Virus record (IMG/VR): IMGVR_UViG_3300020418_000019
Span: 1 to 34,497 of that record
Direction: 5' to 3' (one strand)
Source of the DNA: a virus
Length of the DNA stretch: 34,497 nucleotides
This document shows, one piece after another, positions 13,173 to 20,146 of the stretch (position 1 is the first letter of the stretch; each line of letters opens with the position of its first letter). A program made the translations under genes and the position numbers. Below the pieces are notes generated by a model. It did no database searches. It was not told where the DNA came from and saw only the letters and a list, made by a program, of their open reading frames with translations.

Positions 13173-13327
13173 TGACTACTAAAAAACAAGGTGCGGATCA
13201 AATTATTCCTAACTTTCAAAAAAATAAAATTAAATTAATACAAGCAAAAATAGAAGGTGATATGGCTACTCCAAAAGATCTTAAGGATTTAGAAAAACTA
13301 AAAAAACTTTACCCTTCAATGTTTTAA
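13172..13327 (+). CDS. Small Lys-rich protein, 51 aa
   Basis: A 51-codon frame with a well-placed GGAGGT upstream (in the end of the preceding gene) and a TAATG junction. The product is basic (KNKIKLIQAKIEG, then DLKDLEKLKKLYPSMF at the C-terminus) and helical, with a DLKDLEKLKKLYP amphipathic end. Its terminal 'KKLYPSMF' resembles the 'KKMYPNQN' end of the next protein and 'ELYPTMI' near the C-terminus of the Bbp19-like protein. Function unknown; its location suggests a minor head component. Confidence 0.68.
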   Translation: MTTKKQGADQIIPNFQKNKIKLIQAKIEGDMATPKDLKDLEKLKKLYPSMF

Positions 13328-13329
13328 TT

Positions 13330-13485
13330 ATGAGTTTATACGAAAACATTCACAAAAAACGCAAAAGAATTAAAGAAGGTTCTGGCGAAAAAATGCGTAA
13401 GAAGGGAGCAAAAGGCGCACCAAGCGATAAAAATTTTAAAAACGCTGCAAAAACTGCAAAAAAAATGTACCCTAATCAAAATTAG
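13330..13485 (+). CDS. Small basic phage protein, 51 aa (MSLYENIHKKRKR type)
   Basis: A 51-codon frame from ATG 13330 to TAG 13483-13485. The product (MSLYENIHKKRKRIKEGSGE, then KMRKKGAKGAPSDKNFKNAA and AKTAKKMYPNQN) belongs to a small, very basic type I recognise as recurring in marine podovirus head modules as a hypothetical protein. The charge pattern would allow binding to DNA or to acidic scaffold/portal surfaces. The late-promoter element L2 begins on the very next base after its stop, marking the end of a transcription block. Confidence 0.72.
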   Translation: MSLYENIHKKRKRIKEGSGEKMRKKGAKGAPSDKNFKNAAKTAKKMYPNQN

Positions 13486-13519
13486 GTGTGACCGTAACCA
13501 AGTTATAACTAGATATATT
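13486..13519 (+). promoter_or_regulatory. Late promoter-like element L2 (GTGTGACCGTAA-N16-TATATT)
   Basis: GTGTGACCGTAA at 13486-13497 and TATATT at 13514-13519, 16 bp apart. It begins directly after the stop of the 51-aa gene and ends 5 bp before ATG 13525, so a start point about 7 bp after the hexamer would give a leaderless mRNA or one that skips that ATG. It would drive the capsid block up to the terminator at 16349-16386. Confidence 0.75.
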
Positions 13520-13524
13520 TAAGC

Positions 13525-13869
13525 ATGAGCGAATACAATCCACTCGATCTTAAAAGTCAACAAAAATCTAAAGACAATAAAAAGTTTGAAGATAAAATTG
13601 ACCGACAGAACGAGGAAGCAGATATTAAATGGCTCATGAGCAGCAAGAGGGGTCGCAGATTTATCTGGAGACTTCTGGAAATGGCAGGTGTATTTCGATC
13701 ATCGTTCAATACTAACGCAATGGCAATGTCATTTAGCGAAGGTAACAGAAACTATGGTTTGAAACTCTTAGACCAAGTCCACACTCTCTGCCCAGAACTG
13801 TATCCGACAATGATTAAGGAGCAAAAAAATGTCAGAAACGCTGATGACGGAAGCCAACCAAACCAATGA
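13525..13869 (+). CDS. Bbp19-like phage protein, 114 aa
   Basis: A 114-residue protein. From about residue 33 it follows the Bbp19-like domain of Bordetella phage BPP-1: 'DIKWLMSSKRGRRFIWRLLE', 'GVFRSSFNTNAMAMSFSEGN', 'NYGLKLLDQVHTLCPELYPT'. The first 30 residues are a charged, disordered-looking lead-in. In BPP-1-like phages this gene is next to the scaffold and capsid genes; its role in the head is not established. The C-terminal 40 nt overlap the scaffold gene in another frame. With the promoter L2 only 5 bp upstream and no Shine-Dalgarno, the true start could be internal. Confidence 0.8.
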   Translation: MSEYNPLDLKSQQKSKDNKKFEDKIDRQNEEADIKWLMSSKRGRRFIWRLLEMAGVFRSSFNTNAMAMSFSEGNRNYGLKLLDQVHTLCPELYPTMIKEQKNVRNADDGSQPNQ

Positions 13870-14512
13870 AGGCGATACGCAGCAGCCAGTAGACGCATCA
13901 ACTGAGCAATCAACTGAAGCAACTACTGACACACAGCAGCAAGCTGAAAGTGTACAGGAACAACAAGTTTCGGATGAAACCGCTGTTGAAAATGAAACTA
14001 GCGAATCAGAAACACCACAAGGTGCGCCTGAGACATACGAGTTCAATACAAAGATTACTGACGAATCTTCTGAACTCGACCCCGAAGTAGTAACTGCATT
14101 CGGTGAAGTCGCTAAAGAACTTGACCTGCCACAAGATGCTGCACAAAAAGTATTAGACAAAGTTGCACCTGTTATACAGGCAAAACAAGCCAAAGTATTA
14201 GAGCAAGCTAAGACAGATTGGGCTACTGATTCACAAGCTGATAAAGAATTTGGCGGTGAAAATTTAGCTGAAAATCTTAATATTGCTAAAACTGCACTCG
14301 ATGCTTTTGGTTCTAAGGCTTTGAAGTCGCTGCTGCATGAAACAGGCTTTGGCAATCATCCTGAGATAATCAGGTTTATGTACAAAGCAGGTAAGGCAAT
14401 TAGTGAAGACAGTTATGTTGGTAACTCAGAAGGTGCTATGTCTCAAGGGGCAGATCCTAAAGATTTTAACAGCATAGCTAACGCACTATATTCAAATCAG
14501 CAAAACAAGTAA
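13829..14512 (+). CDS. Capsid scaffolding protein
   Basis: A 227-residue protein with the character of a podovirus scaffold. The N-terminal 70 residues are Glu/Gln/Thr-rich and disordered (TQQPVDASTEQSTEATTDTQ ...). The middle is helical (ELDPEVVTAFGEVAKELDLP, then AAQKVLDKVAPVIQAKQAKV), and the C-terminal helices include 'WATDSQADKEFGGENLAENL'. The 'D..FGG......N...A..AL..FG....K..L..TG.GNHPE..RF....G' pattern is what phage scaffolds share. It would assemble with the capsid protein encoded 12 nt downstream and exit or be degraded on maturation. AAGGAG lies 7 nt before the ATG. It overlaps the Bbp19-like gene by 41 nt. Confidence 0.87.
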   Translation: MSETLMTEANQTNEGDTQQPVDASTEQSTEATTDTQQQAESVQEQQVSDETAVENETSESETPQGAPETYEFNTKITDESSELDPEVVTAFGEVAKELDLPQDAAQKVLDKVAPVIQAKQAKVLEQAKTDWATDSQADKEFGGENLAENLNIAKTALDAFGSKALKSLLHETGFGNHPEIIRFMYKAGKAISEDSYVGNSEGAMSQGADPKDFNSIANALYSNQQNK

Positions 14513-14523
14513 GGAGTTATTAA

Positions 14524-15543
14524 ATGGCTACACTCTCAACCTCAAATTTAACACTAGCGGATTGGGCAAAAAGATCTGACCCAGACGGTAGAGTTCCAAT
14601 CGTTGCAGAGCTACTATCTCAAACCAACGAAATATTAGATGATTGCGTTTTTAAAGAAGGTAATTTACCTACTGGTGAACGTGTAATTATTAGAACTGGT
14701 TTACCATCAGTTTATTTTCGTGCATTAAACCAAGGTATTCCCGGCAGCAAATCAACAACCGCTCAAGTTGATGAAGCCTGTGCAATTCTTGAAGCACGTT
14801 CTGAAGTAGACAAAGACTTAGCAATGTTAAATGGTAACACTGCACAGTTCCGTTTATCTGAAGACACTGCGTTCTTGGAAGCAATGAACCAGACACAAGC
14901 TGAGACAATGTTCTATGGCAACCCCGGAACAGATCCTAAAAAGTTTTTAGGTCTTGCACCAAGATATGGTGACCTTTCCGCTGATAATGCTGTAAACATT
15001 CTTGATGCAGGTGGATCAGGTTCTGATAACGCTTCTGTATATTTAGTTGTTTGGGGTGATCAAACTGTATATTGTCCTTTCCCTAAAGGATCTAAAGCAG
15101 GTTTAACTCACGAAGATCTTGGCGAGCAAACTGTATACAACAGTGACGGTACAAGATTACAAGCATTTGCTACTCGTTATCAGTGGAAAAATGGTTTAGT
15201 TGTTAAAGATTGGAGATACGTTGTTCGTATTTGCAATGTTGACATTTCTGACTTGCTTGGTGTTACTGGTACACAATCAGCAACTGCTGCAACTTCTCTT
15301 ATCAAATTAATGGCAAGAGCAACTTACAGAATACCAAACATGGCTATGGGTAGAGCAGCATTCTATATGAACAGAACAGTTCATTCTGGATTGTCTATCG
15401 CAGCATTAGATAAATCACAAAATGTTTTAAAAATACAAGAAGGTTTATCACAGTTTGGAACAGCTAAAAGCTACTTATCATTCTTGGGTACTCCAATAAG
15501 ACAGGTTGATTCGTTAATTAACAACGAAGCTCGTGTAGTTTAA
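14524..15543 (+). CDS. Major capsid protein (BPP-1-like, HK97 fold expected)
   Basis: A 339-residue protein recognisable as the BPP-1-type major capsid protein: 'LTLADWAKRSDPDGRVPIVA' at the N-terminus, 'EILDDCVFKEGNLPTGERVI', 'RTGLPSVYFRALNQGIPGSK', 'EARSEVDKDLAMLNGNTAQF' and 'MFYGNPGTDPKKFLGLAPRY', typical of marine podovirus capsids. Mid-regions ('SVYLVVWGDQTVYCPFPKGS', 'YQWKNGLVVKDWRYVVRICN') fit the axial and peripheral domains of the HK97 fold. Hundreds of copies would form the icosahedral head. It has a strong AAGGAG at the scaffold stop, and is followed by the cement protein and a terminator. Confidence 0.93.
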   Translation: MATLSTSNLTLADWAKRSDPDGRVPIVAELLSQTNEILDDCVFKEGNLPTGERVIIRTGLPSVYFRALNQGIPGSKSTTAQVDEACAILEARSEVDKDLAMLNGNTAQFRLSEDTAFLEAMNQTQAETMFYGNPGTDPKKFLGLAPRYGDLSADNAVNILDAGGSGSDNASVYLVVWGDQTVYCPFPKGSKAGLTHEDLGEQTVYNSDGTRLQAFATRYQWKNGLVVKDWRYVVRICNVDISDLLGVTGTQSATAATSLIKLMARATYRIPNMAMGRAAFYMNRTVHSGLSIAALDKSQNVLKIQEGLSQFGTAKSYLSFLGTPIRQVDSLINNEARVV

Positions 15544-15570
15544 TTTTTATTTTATTAAAGGAGATCTAAA

Positions 15571-16002
15571 ATGATTACAGATGCATTACTCAGAGTAAGC
15601 GAAGATCAAGCAGTTACAACAACTGCTGTATCTACTAACACTGTTGATTTAGGTGTTGCTAGAGACATGGGTGAAGGTACACCTTTGTACATGAACTTTG
15701 CTTTAACAGAAGCATTTGCCAACGGTACTAGCGTAACTTTTGAAGTTATTACTAGTGCTGCTGCAAACTTAGGCACACCTACTGTTATTGGTAGCAGCGC
15801 AGTATTAGCTACAGCAGCACTTACATTAGGTAAGAATATTGTTGTACGTTTAAATCCAGATATTGCCGGTAAAGGCCAAAGATATCTTGGTGCTAGATAC
15901 ACTGTTGTAGGTACTATGAATGCAGGTAAAGTTACTGCTGATATAGTAGAAACAATAGGTGATGGTCAAAAGTACTATGCTTCTGGCTTTACCGTAGCTT
16001 AA
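15571..16002 (+). CDS. Bbp16-like capsid cement/decoration protein
   Basis: A 143-residue beta-rich protein: 'MITDALLRVSEDQAVTTTAV', 'DLGVARDMGEGTPLYMNFAL', 'TSVTFEVITSAAANLGTPTV', 'LNPDIAGKGQRYLGARYTVV' and 'GDGQKYYASGFTVA'. This order matches the Bbp16 family of BPP-1, which forms cement spikes stabilising the capsid lattice. It lies 27 nt after the capsid gene behind an AAGGAG. A jelly-roll fold and trimer formation are expected from the family, not visible here. Confidence 0.85.
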   Translation: MITDALLRVSEDQAVTTTAVSTNTVDLGVARDMGEGTPLYMNFALTEAFANGTSVTFEVITSAAANLGTPTVIGSSAVLATAALTLGKNIVVRLNPDIAGKGQRYLGARYTVVGTMNAGKVTADIVETIGDGQKYYASGFTVA

Positions 16003-16014
16003 TAAGGAGAATCT

Positions 16015-16323
16015 ATGCCTATTTACAGAGCTAAAATCAAGTGTTTCGTTGGTCAATCCATGCGAGAACCTGATGAAGAGTTTGAATATAATGGAGAGTT
16101 CAATAGTAATATTGAATTAGTTGGTGGAACTGAACCTGATCTACCTGTGGCGTCAAACACAACCGTACCGTCAGAAAATGTTCAGCCAACTACTCAATCA
16201 ATTGATTATCAATCAATGACTAAAGCAGAACTCGAAGTGTTTGGTCGTACTATCGGTATTGAACTAGATAGAAGGCAAACTAAAGAAACTCTTATTAGTC
16301 AACTTGTAGAAGCAAATAAATAG
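16015..16323 (+). CDS. Hypothetical protein with C-terminal HeH/LEM-like helix pair, 102 aa
   Basis: A 102-residue protein. The first 50 residues look like a small beta domain (MPIYRAKIKCFVGQSMREPD then EEFEYNGEFNSNIELVGG). A Thr/Pro/Ser-rich linker follows (about 50-65), and the end is 'MTKAELEVFGRTIGIELDRR' plus 'QTKETLISQLVEAN', which has the K..L......GI..D.R..K..LI..L pattern of HeH/LEM (SAP-like) nucleic-acid or protein-binding helices often attached to phage head proteins. It closes the capsid transcription block: a terminator hairpin begins 25 bp after its stop. It might be a head completion or minor head protein. Confidence 0.72.
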   Translation: MPIYRAKIKCFVGQSMREPDEEFEYNGEFNSNIELVGGTEPDLPVASNTTVPSENVQPTTQSIDYQSMTKAELEVFGRTIGIELDRRQTKETLISQLVEANK

Positions 16324-16348
16324 GCATTGATTATCTTATTTATTTACT

Positions 16349-16386
16349 GGGGGCTAGTAGTAATACTGCTAACCTCCTCTTTTTTT
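16349..16386 (+). terminator. Intrinsic terminator after the capsid block
   Basis: GGGGGCTAGTAG, a TAATA loop and CTGCTAACCTCC form a 12-position stem (two G-U pairs and one C-A mismatch), followed by TCTTTTTTT. It stands between the capsid genes and the tail tube gene, whose own AGGAG is right behind the T-tract. It is probably partial, allowing lower expression of tail genes than of capsid, analogous to the position of T-phi in T7. Confidence 0.8.
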
Positions 16387-16396
16387 AGGAGATGTT

Positions 16397-17065
16397 ATGG
16401 CAACTGAAGTAGATATTTGCAACCTTGCCCTAGCTCACTTGGGTGATGATGCAACAATAGCTTCGCTTAATCCACCAGAAGGATCAGCACAAGCAGAAAA
16501 AGCTGCACGGTTTTATCCAATAGCAAGAAACAATCTGCTAGAAATGCATACATGGAATTTTGCAGCAAAACGTGGAAATTTAGCATTAACTACAAATACA
16601 CTTGATCAATGGGATTATGCATATGTAGCACCTGCGGATATGATGAATCCTGTTGCAGTTATATCTCCTTCGGCACAAAACGATTACGCTACAAGAATGT
16701 CAGCAGGTGACACTCCCGGAGGAATTACATCTAACTATGCACCCACTATTGTGGCAGGGCAATATTCACCACAACAATTTGCAGTAGAAGGATCATATAT
16801 TTATACAAATCAAGAAAATGCAATGTTGAGATATCAAGCCTATGTAACTGACCCATCATTATTTTCTCCTTTATTTGTAACTACATTGTCATGGCATTTA
16901 GCATCAATGCTTGCAGGGCCAATAATAAAAGGTGATCAGGGCATGGCAGAAGCAAAACGTAGTACACAAATGATGCAAGGATACTTAACGCAAGCAAAAC
17001 AATCAGATAATTTACATAGAGATATAACAGTAGAACATATAGTTCCTTGGACATCTGGGAGGTAA
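16397..17065 (+). CDS. Tail tubular protein A-like (adaptor, T7 gp11-like)
   Basis: A 222-residue protein with the standard opening of podovirus tail tube A/adaptors: 'VDICNLALAHLGDDATIASL', then 'AEKAARFYPIARNNLLEMHT' and 'WNFAAKRGNLAL', followed by 'WDYAYVAPADMM' and, near the end, 'FVTTLSWHLASMLAGPIIKG'. It would form a dodecameric ring below the portal and start the short tail. An AGGAG lies 6 nt before ATG 16397, immediately behind the terminator. The downstream nozzle gene follows after 3 nt. Confidence 0.9.
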   Translation: MATEVDICNLALAHLGDDATIASLNPPEGSAQAEKAARFYPIARNNLLEMHTWNFAAKRGNLALTTNTLDQWDYAYVAPADMMNPVAVISPSAQNDYATRMSAGDTPGGITSNYAPTIVAGQYSPQQFAVEGSYIYTNQENAMLRYQAYVTDPSLFSPLFVTTLSWHLASMLAGPIIKGDQGMAEAKRSTQMMQGYLTQAKQSDNLHRDITVEHIVPWTSGR

Positions 17066-17068
17066 TTA

Positions 17069-19534
17069 ATGCCTGTAACACGCAATTTTAAACAAGCGTT
17101 TTCTGGAGGTGAAATATCACCAGAAATGTTTGGACGTATTGATGACAGTAAATATCAACAAGGTGCAGCAACAATGCGTAATTTTATTGCTAAACCACAA
17201 GGCCCTGCCGAAAACAGACCGGGATTTGCATTTGTAAAAGAAGTAAAAGATAGCGCACAAGCAGTAAGATTAATGTCTTTTACTTTTTCTACTGTGCAAA
17301 CAATGGTTATAGAAATGGGTGATCAGTATTTTAGATTTCATACACAAGGTGCAACATTAAATTACAGCAACGGAACAGCATGGAATAGTGCTACTAATTA
17401 TGTAACTGGAGATATAGCTTTATATAACGGTGTTAATTATTACGCTAAAACTGAACATCAAAACCAAGCACCGCCTAGTACAGGTTATTGGTATGCATTA
17501 CCTGCTGATATGACATATGAAATACCATCACCGTATTTAGAAGCAGAATTATTTGATATACATTATGTGCAATCTGCTGACGTTATGACAATTGTGCATC
17601 CTAGTCACGCACCTAGAGAATTAAGAAGACTTGGTGCAACACAATGGGAACTTAAAACAATAAATTTTGGAAGTCCTATTGCGTCACCAACTGGTGTATC
17701 TGTAAGTGCCTATATTCCTTCATCATCTAGTACAAATACAGATACATATGAAGATCATGAATATGTAGTAACAGCAATTGGTAGTAACTTAATAGATGAA
17801 AGCGCACAATCTAGTTCTAGTTCAGTTAGTAATAATATTTTTGTAACTGGAGCTAAAAACACTATTTCGTGGAATGCTGTTAGTGGTGCTGCAAGATATA
17901 GAGTATATAAAGAACAAGCAGGTGTATATGGATTTTTAGGAGAAACGACTAGCACAACAATTGTAGATGCAAACATAGCACCAGATTTTTCTAGAACACC
18001 TCCTGTTTATGACAATCCATTTCCAAGTTCTAATAATTTTCCGGGTGCTGTATCTTATTTTGAACAACGAAGAGTTTTTGCAGGTACAAATAATGATCCG
18101 CAAACTATTTACATGACCAAATCAGGTACTGAAAGTAATATGTCTTTTGGTATACCTATACGAGATGATGACCGTATTAAATTTAGAGTTGCTGCTCGTG
18201 AAGCAAACACAATACGACACATTGTTCCATTAACACAATTACTATTGCTTACAGGGTCAGCAGAATGGCGTATAGCATCTGTTAATAGTGACGCTATAAC
18301 ACCTAGTTCTATATCGGTAAAACCACAATCTTATGTTGGTGCAAACAATGCACAACCAGTAATTGTAAACAACAGTATGGTTTATGCTGCTGCTCGTGGT
18401 GGTCATGTAAGAGAATTAGGTTATAACTGGCAAGCAAATGGATTTATTACAGGTGATTTATCTCTTCGTGCGCCACATTTGTTTGATAATTTTAGAATAG
18501 CAGATATGGCATTAGCTAAAGCACCATTGCCTATTGTATGGATGACAAGTAGTAGTGGTAAATTAATAGGTTTTACATATGTGCCGGAACAACAAGTAGG
18601 TGCATGGCATCAACACGATACAGATGGCACGTTTGAAAGCGTTGCTACTGTTTCTGAAGGTGATGATGATGTTGTTTATTGTGTTATAAAAAGAACTATA
18701 AATGGTGCATCAAAAAAATACATAGAACGTATGGGTACAAGATTGTACGCCACTCAACGTGATAGTTTTTTTGTAGACGCAGGTGCAACATATAATGGCA
18801 CAAATACAAACACAGGACGTAACGTAACTATATCTGGCGGTACAAACTATACAAAAGGAGAAAGCGTTACTATAACTGCTAATTATAATTTATTTAATGC
18901 ACCACCTAGTCTTGATGATGTAGGTGACGCAATTGTATTAGTAGACGGCACAAATTATTATCGTTGCAATATTGTATCTACTACAAGTCAAACAGTAGCT
19001 ACAGTAAAACTTGATCGAGATTTACCTGCAAATTTACGCAATACAGCAATTACTACATATGAAGTTGCAAGAAATGTTATATCAGGTATTACATGGCTAG
19101 AGGGCAAAACAGTTAGTATATTAGCTGATGGTGCTGTACATCCACAGAAAGTTGTATCGAGCGGTTCTATTACGTTAGATCGTGCGTCTAGTATTGTTCA
19201 TGTTGGTTTACCTTATGAAAGCGATTTGCAATCATTACCATTAGCTTTGCAAGCAGAAGCATTTGGTCAAGGTCGTGTTAAAAATTTAAACCATGTATGG
19301 GTAAGAGTATTAGAAAGTTCTGGTATTTTTGCAGGGCCGAGTGCAGATAAGCTAGTAGAAGCAAAACAACGTACAACAGAACCATATGGCTCACCACCTA
19401 ATTTAAAAACAGAAGATATAAAAATTATGCTTACACCTACATGGCAAGATAATGGACAATTATTTGTACGTCAATCTGATCCATTACCATTAACAATTGT
19501 TGGTTTAACACTAGAAGTAGCTATAGGTGGATAG
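17069..19534 (+). CDS. Tail tubular protein B-like nozzle with carbohydrate-binding and Fn3-like modules
   Basis: An 821-residue tail nozzle. The N-terminus 'RNFKQAFSGGEISPEMFGRI' and 'QGAATMRNFIAKPQGPAENR' is the conserved start of this family in BPP-1- and T7-like podoviruses. Two modules are inserted in the first half: residues about 105-143 ('WNSATNYVTGDIALYNGVNY' plus 'GYWYAL') match the small carbohydrate-binding type found in tail proteins, and residues about 207-312 ('SWNAVSGAARYRVYKEQAGV') match a fibronectin type III-like repeat. The remaining beta-rich part contains 'RRVFAGTNNDPQTIYMTKSG' and the 'GHVRELGYNW' region. It forms the distal tail tube and may touch the cell surface. GGGAGGT precedes the start. 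Its stop codon overlaps the first base of late element L3. Confidence 0.9.
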   Translation: MPVTRNFKQAFSGGEISPEMFGRIDDSKYQQGAATMRNFIAKPQGPAENRPGFAFVKEVKDSAQAVRLMSFTFSTVQTMVIEMGDQYFRFHTQGATLNYSNGTAWNSATNYVTGDIALYNGVNYYAKTEHQNQAPPSTGYWYALPADMTYEIPSPYLEAELFDIHYVQSADVMTIVHPSHAPRELRRLGATQWELKTINFGSPIASPTGVSVSAYIPSSSSTNTDTYEDHEYVVTAIGSNLIDESAQSSSSSVSNNIFVTGAKNTISWNAVSGAARYRVYKEQAGVYGFLGETTSTTIVDANIAPDFSRTPPVYDNPFPSSNNFPGAVSYFEQRRVFAGTNNDPQTIYMTKSGTESNMSFGIPIRDDDRIKFRVAAREANTIRHIVPLTQLLLLTGSAEWRIASVNSDAITPSSISVKPQSYVGANNAQPVIVNNSMVYAAARGGHVRELGYNWQANGFITGDLSLRAPHLFDNFRIADMALAKAPLPIVWMTSSSGKLIGFTYVPEQQVGAWHQHDTDGTFESVATVSEGDDDVVYCVIKRTINGASKKYIERMGTRLYATQRDSFFVDAGATYNGTNTNTGRNVTISGGTNYTKGESVTITANYNLFNAPPSLDDVGDAIVLVDGTNYYRCNIVSTTSQTVATVKLDRDLPANLRNTAITTYEVARNVISGITWLEGKTVSILADGAVHPQKVVSSGSITLDRASSIVHVGLPYESDLQSLPLALQAEAFGQGRVKNLNHVWVRVLESSGIFAGPSADKLVEAKQRTTEPYGSPPNLKTEDIKIMLTPTWQDNGQLFVRQSDPLPLTIVGLTLEVAIGG

Positions 19535-19567
19535 TGTAACCGTAAGGCGATATAGTGTATGTATATT
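19534..19567 (+). promoter_or_regulatory. Late promoter-like element L3 (GTGTAACCGTAA-N16-TATATT)
   Basis: GTGTAACCGTAA (19534-19545), one mismatch to the other copies, then 16 bp and TATATT (19562-19567). It lies in the 58-bp gap between the tail nozzle and the first internal virion protein; the predicted start near 19574 leaves a leader of about 19 nt with a GAGG before ATG 19593. Confidence 0.75.
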
Positions 19568-19592
19568 AGAAAAATAAGTAGTTGTTGAGGTT

Positions 19593-20144
19593 ATGGCAAC
19601 AAATTGGGATAAAGTAGGCGGTATTGCATCTATAACAGGAACTGTTCAAGGAATGATCGGTTCTTATTTTGCTGCGGAAACAGAAAAATACAAATATAAA
19701 TCAATGGCTCTTGGCTATGAGCATAAAAAAGATATGGCTAAAATAAATAGCCGTATGTTAGAAAGGCAAGCACAACAGGTAGGTAGAGCATATAACAGAC
19801 AGATAATGATTAAAACTATGCAAGCAGGTCAACGTAGAGGAAGAGCTACAGCAAGTGCTGCTGCAAGAGGTGGTAGTTTAGGTTATGGCAGTACAGCTAA
19901 TCTTTTTGCTAGTGACGAAATAATGAAAGAAATAGACAAAATTACAATGAATACTAATAAAGTACAAGCAATGAATGAAGCAAGAATGCGTAAAGTAAAT
20001 ATGGATATTAGAGGAACAATGCTTGGTGTTTCACAAGCCGGGGCATTAGCTAACGCATCAACAGTTAGTCCATTTTTAAACATGAGTAGTACGTTATTAA
20101 CTGGTATTGGTGATGTAATTAAAAACAAATATTTTGAAGGTTAA
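19593..20144 (+). CDS. Internal virion protein (T7 gp14-like position)
   Basis: A 183-residue protein: a Gly-rich hydrophobic N-terminus (GGIASITGTVQGMIGSYFAA, about 9-28), then a long charged helix (KYKYKSMALGYEHKKDMAKI and RQAQQVGRAYNRQ), a Gly/Ala section (GRATASAAARGGSLGYGSTA, about 83-102) and a helical end closing with 'LTGIGDVIKNKY'. This build and its place as the first gene of the three-gene ejection cluster match the smallest core/ejection protein of podoviruses (T7 gp14-like), which inserts in the outer membrane during DNA entry. Similarity is structural and positional rather than a strong motif. Confidence 0.78.
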   Translation: MATNWDKVGGIASITGTVQGMIGSYFAAETEKYKYKSMALGYEHKKDMAKINSRMLERQAQQVGRAYNRQIMIKTMQAGQRRGRATASAAARGGSLGYGSTANLFASDEIMKEIDKITMNTNKVQAMNEARMRKVNMDIRGTMLGVSQAGALANASTVSPFLNMSSTLLTGIGDVIKNKYFEG

Positions 20145-20146
20145 TT

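Noticed and set aside
13768-14355. Long minus-strand ORF (195 codons) antisense to the scaffold gene
   Set aside because: Its translation is Cys/Ser/Ala-rich without domains and mirrors the Glu/Gln/Thr-rich scaffold codons; no ribosome-binding site or operon context.
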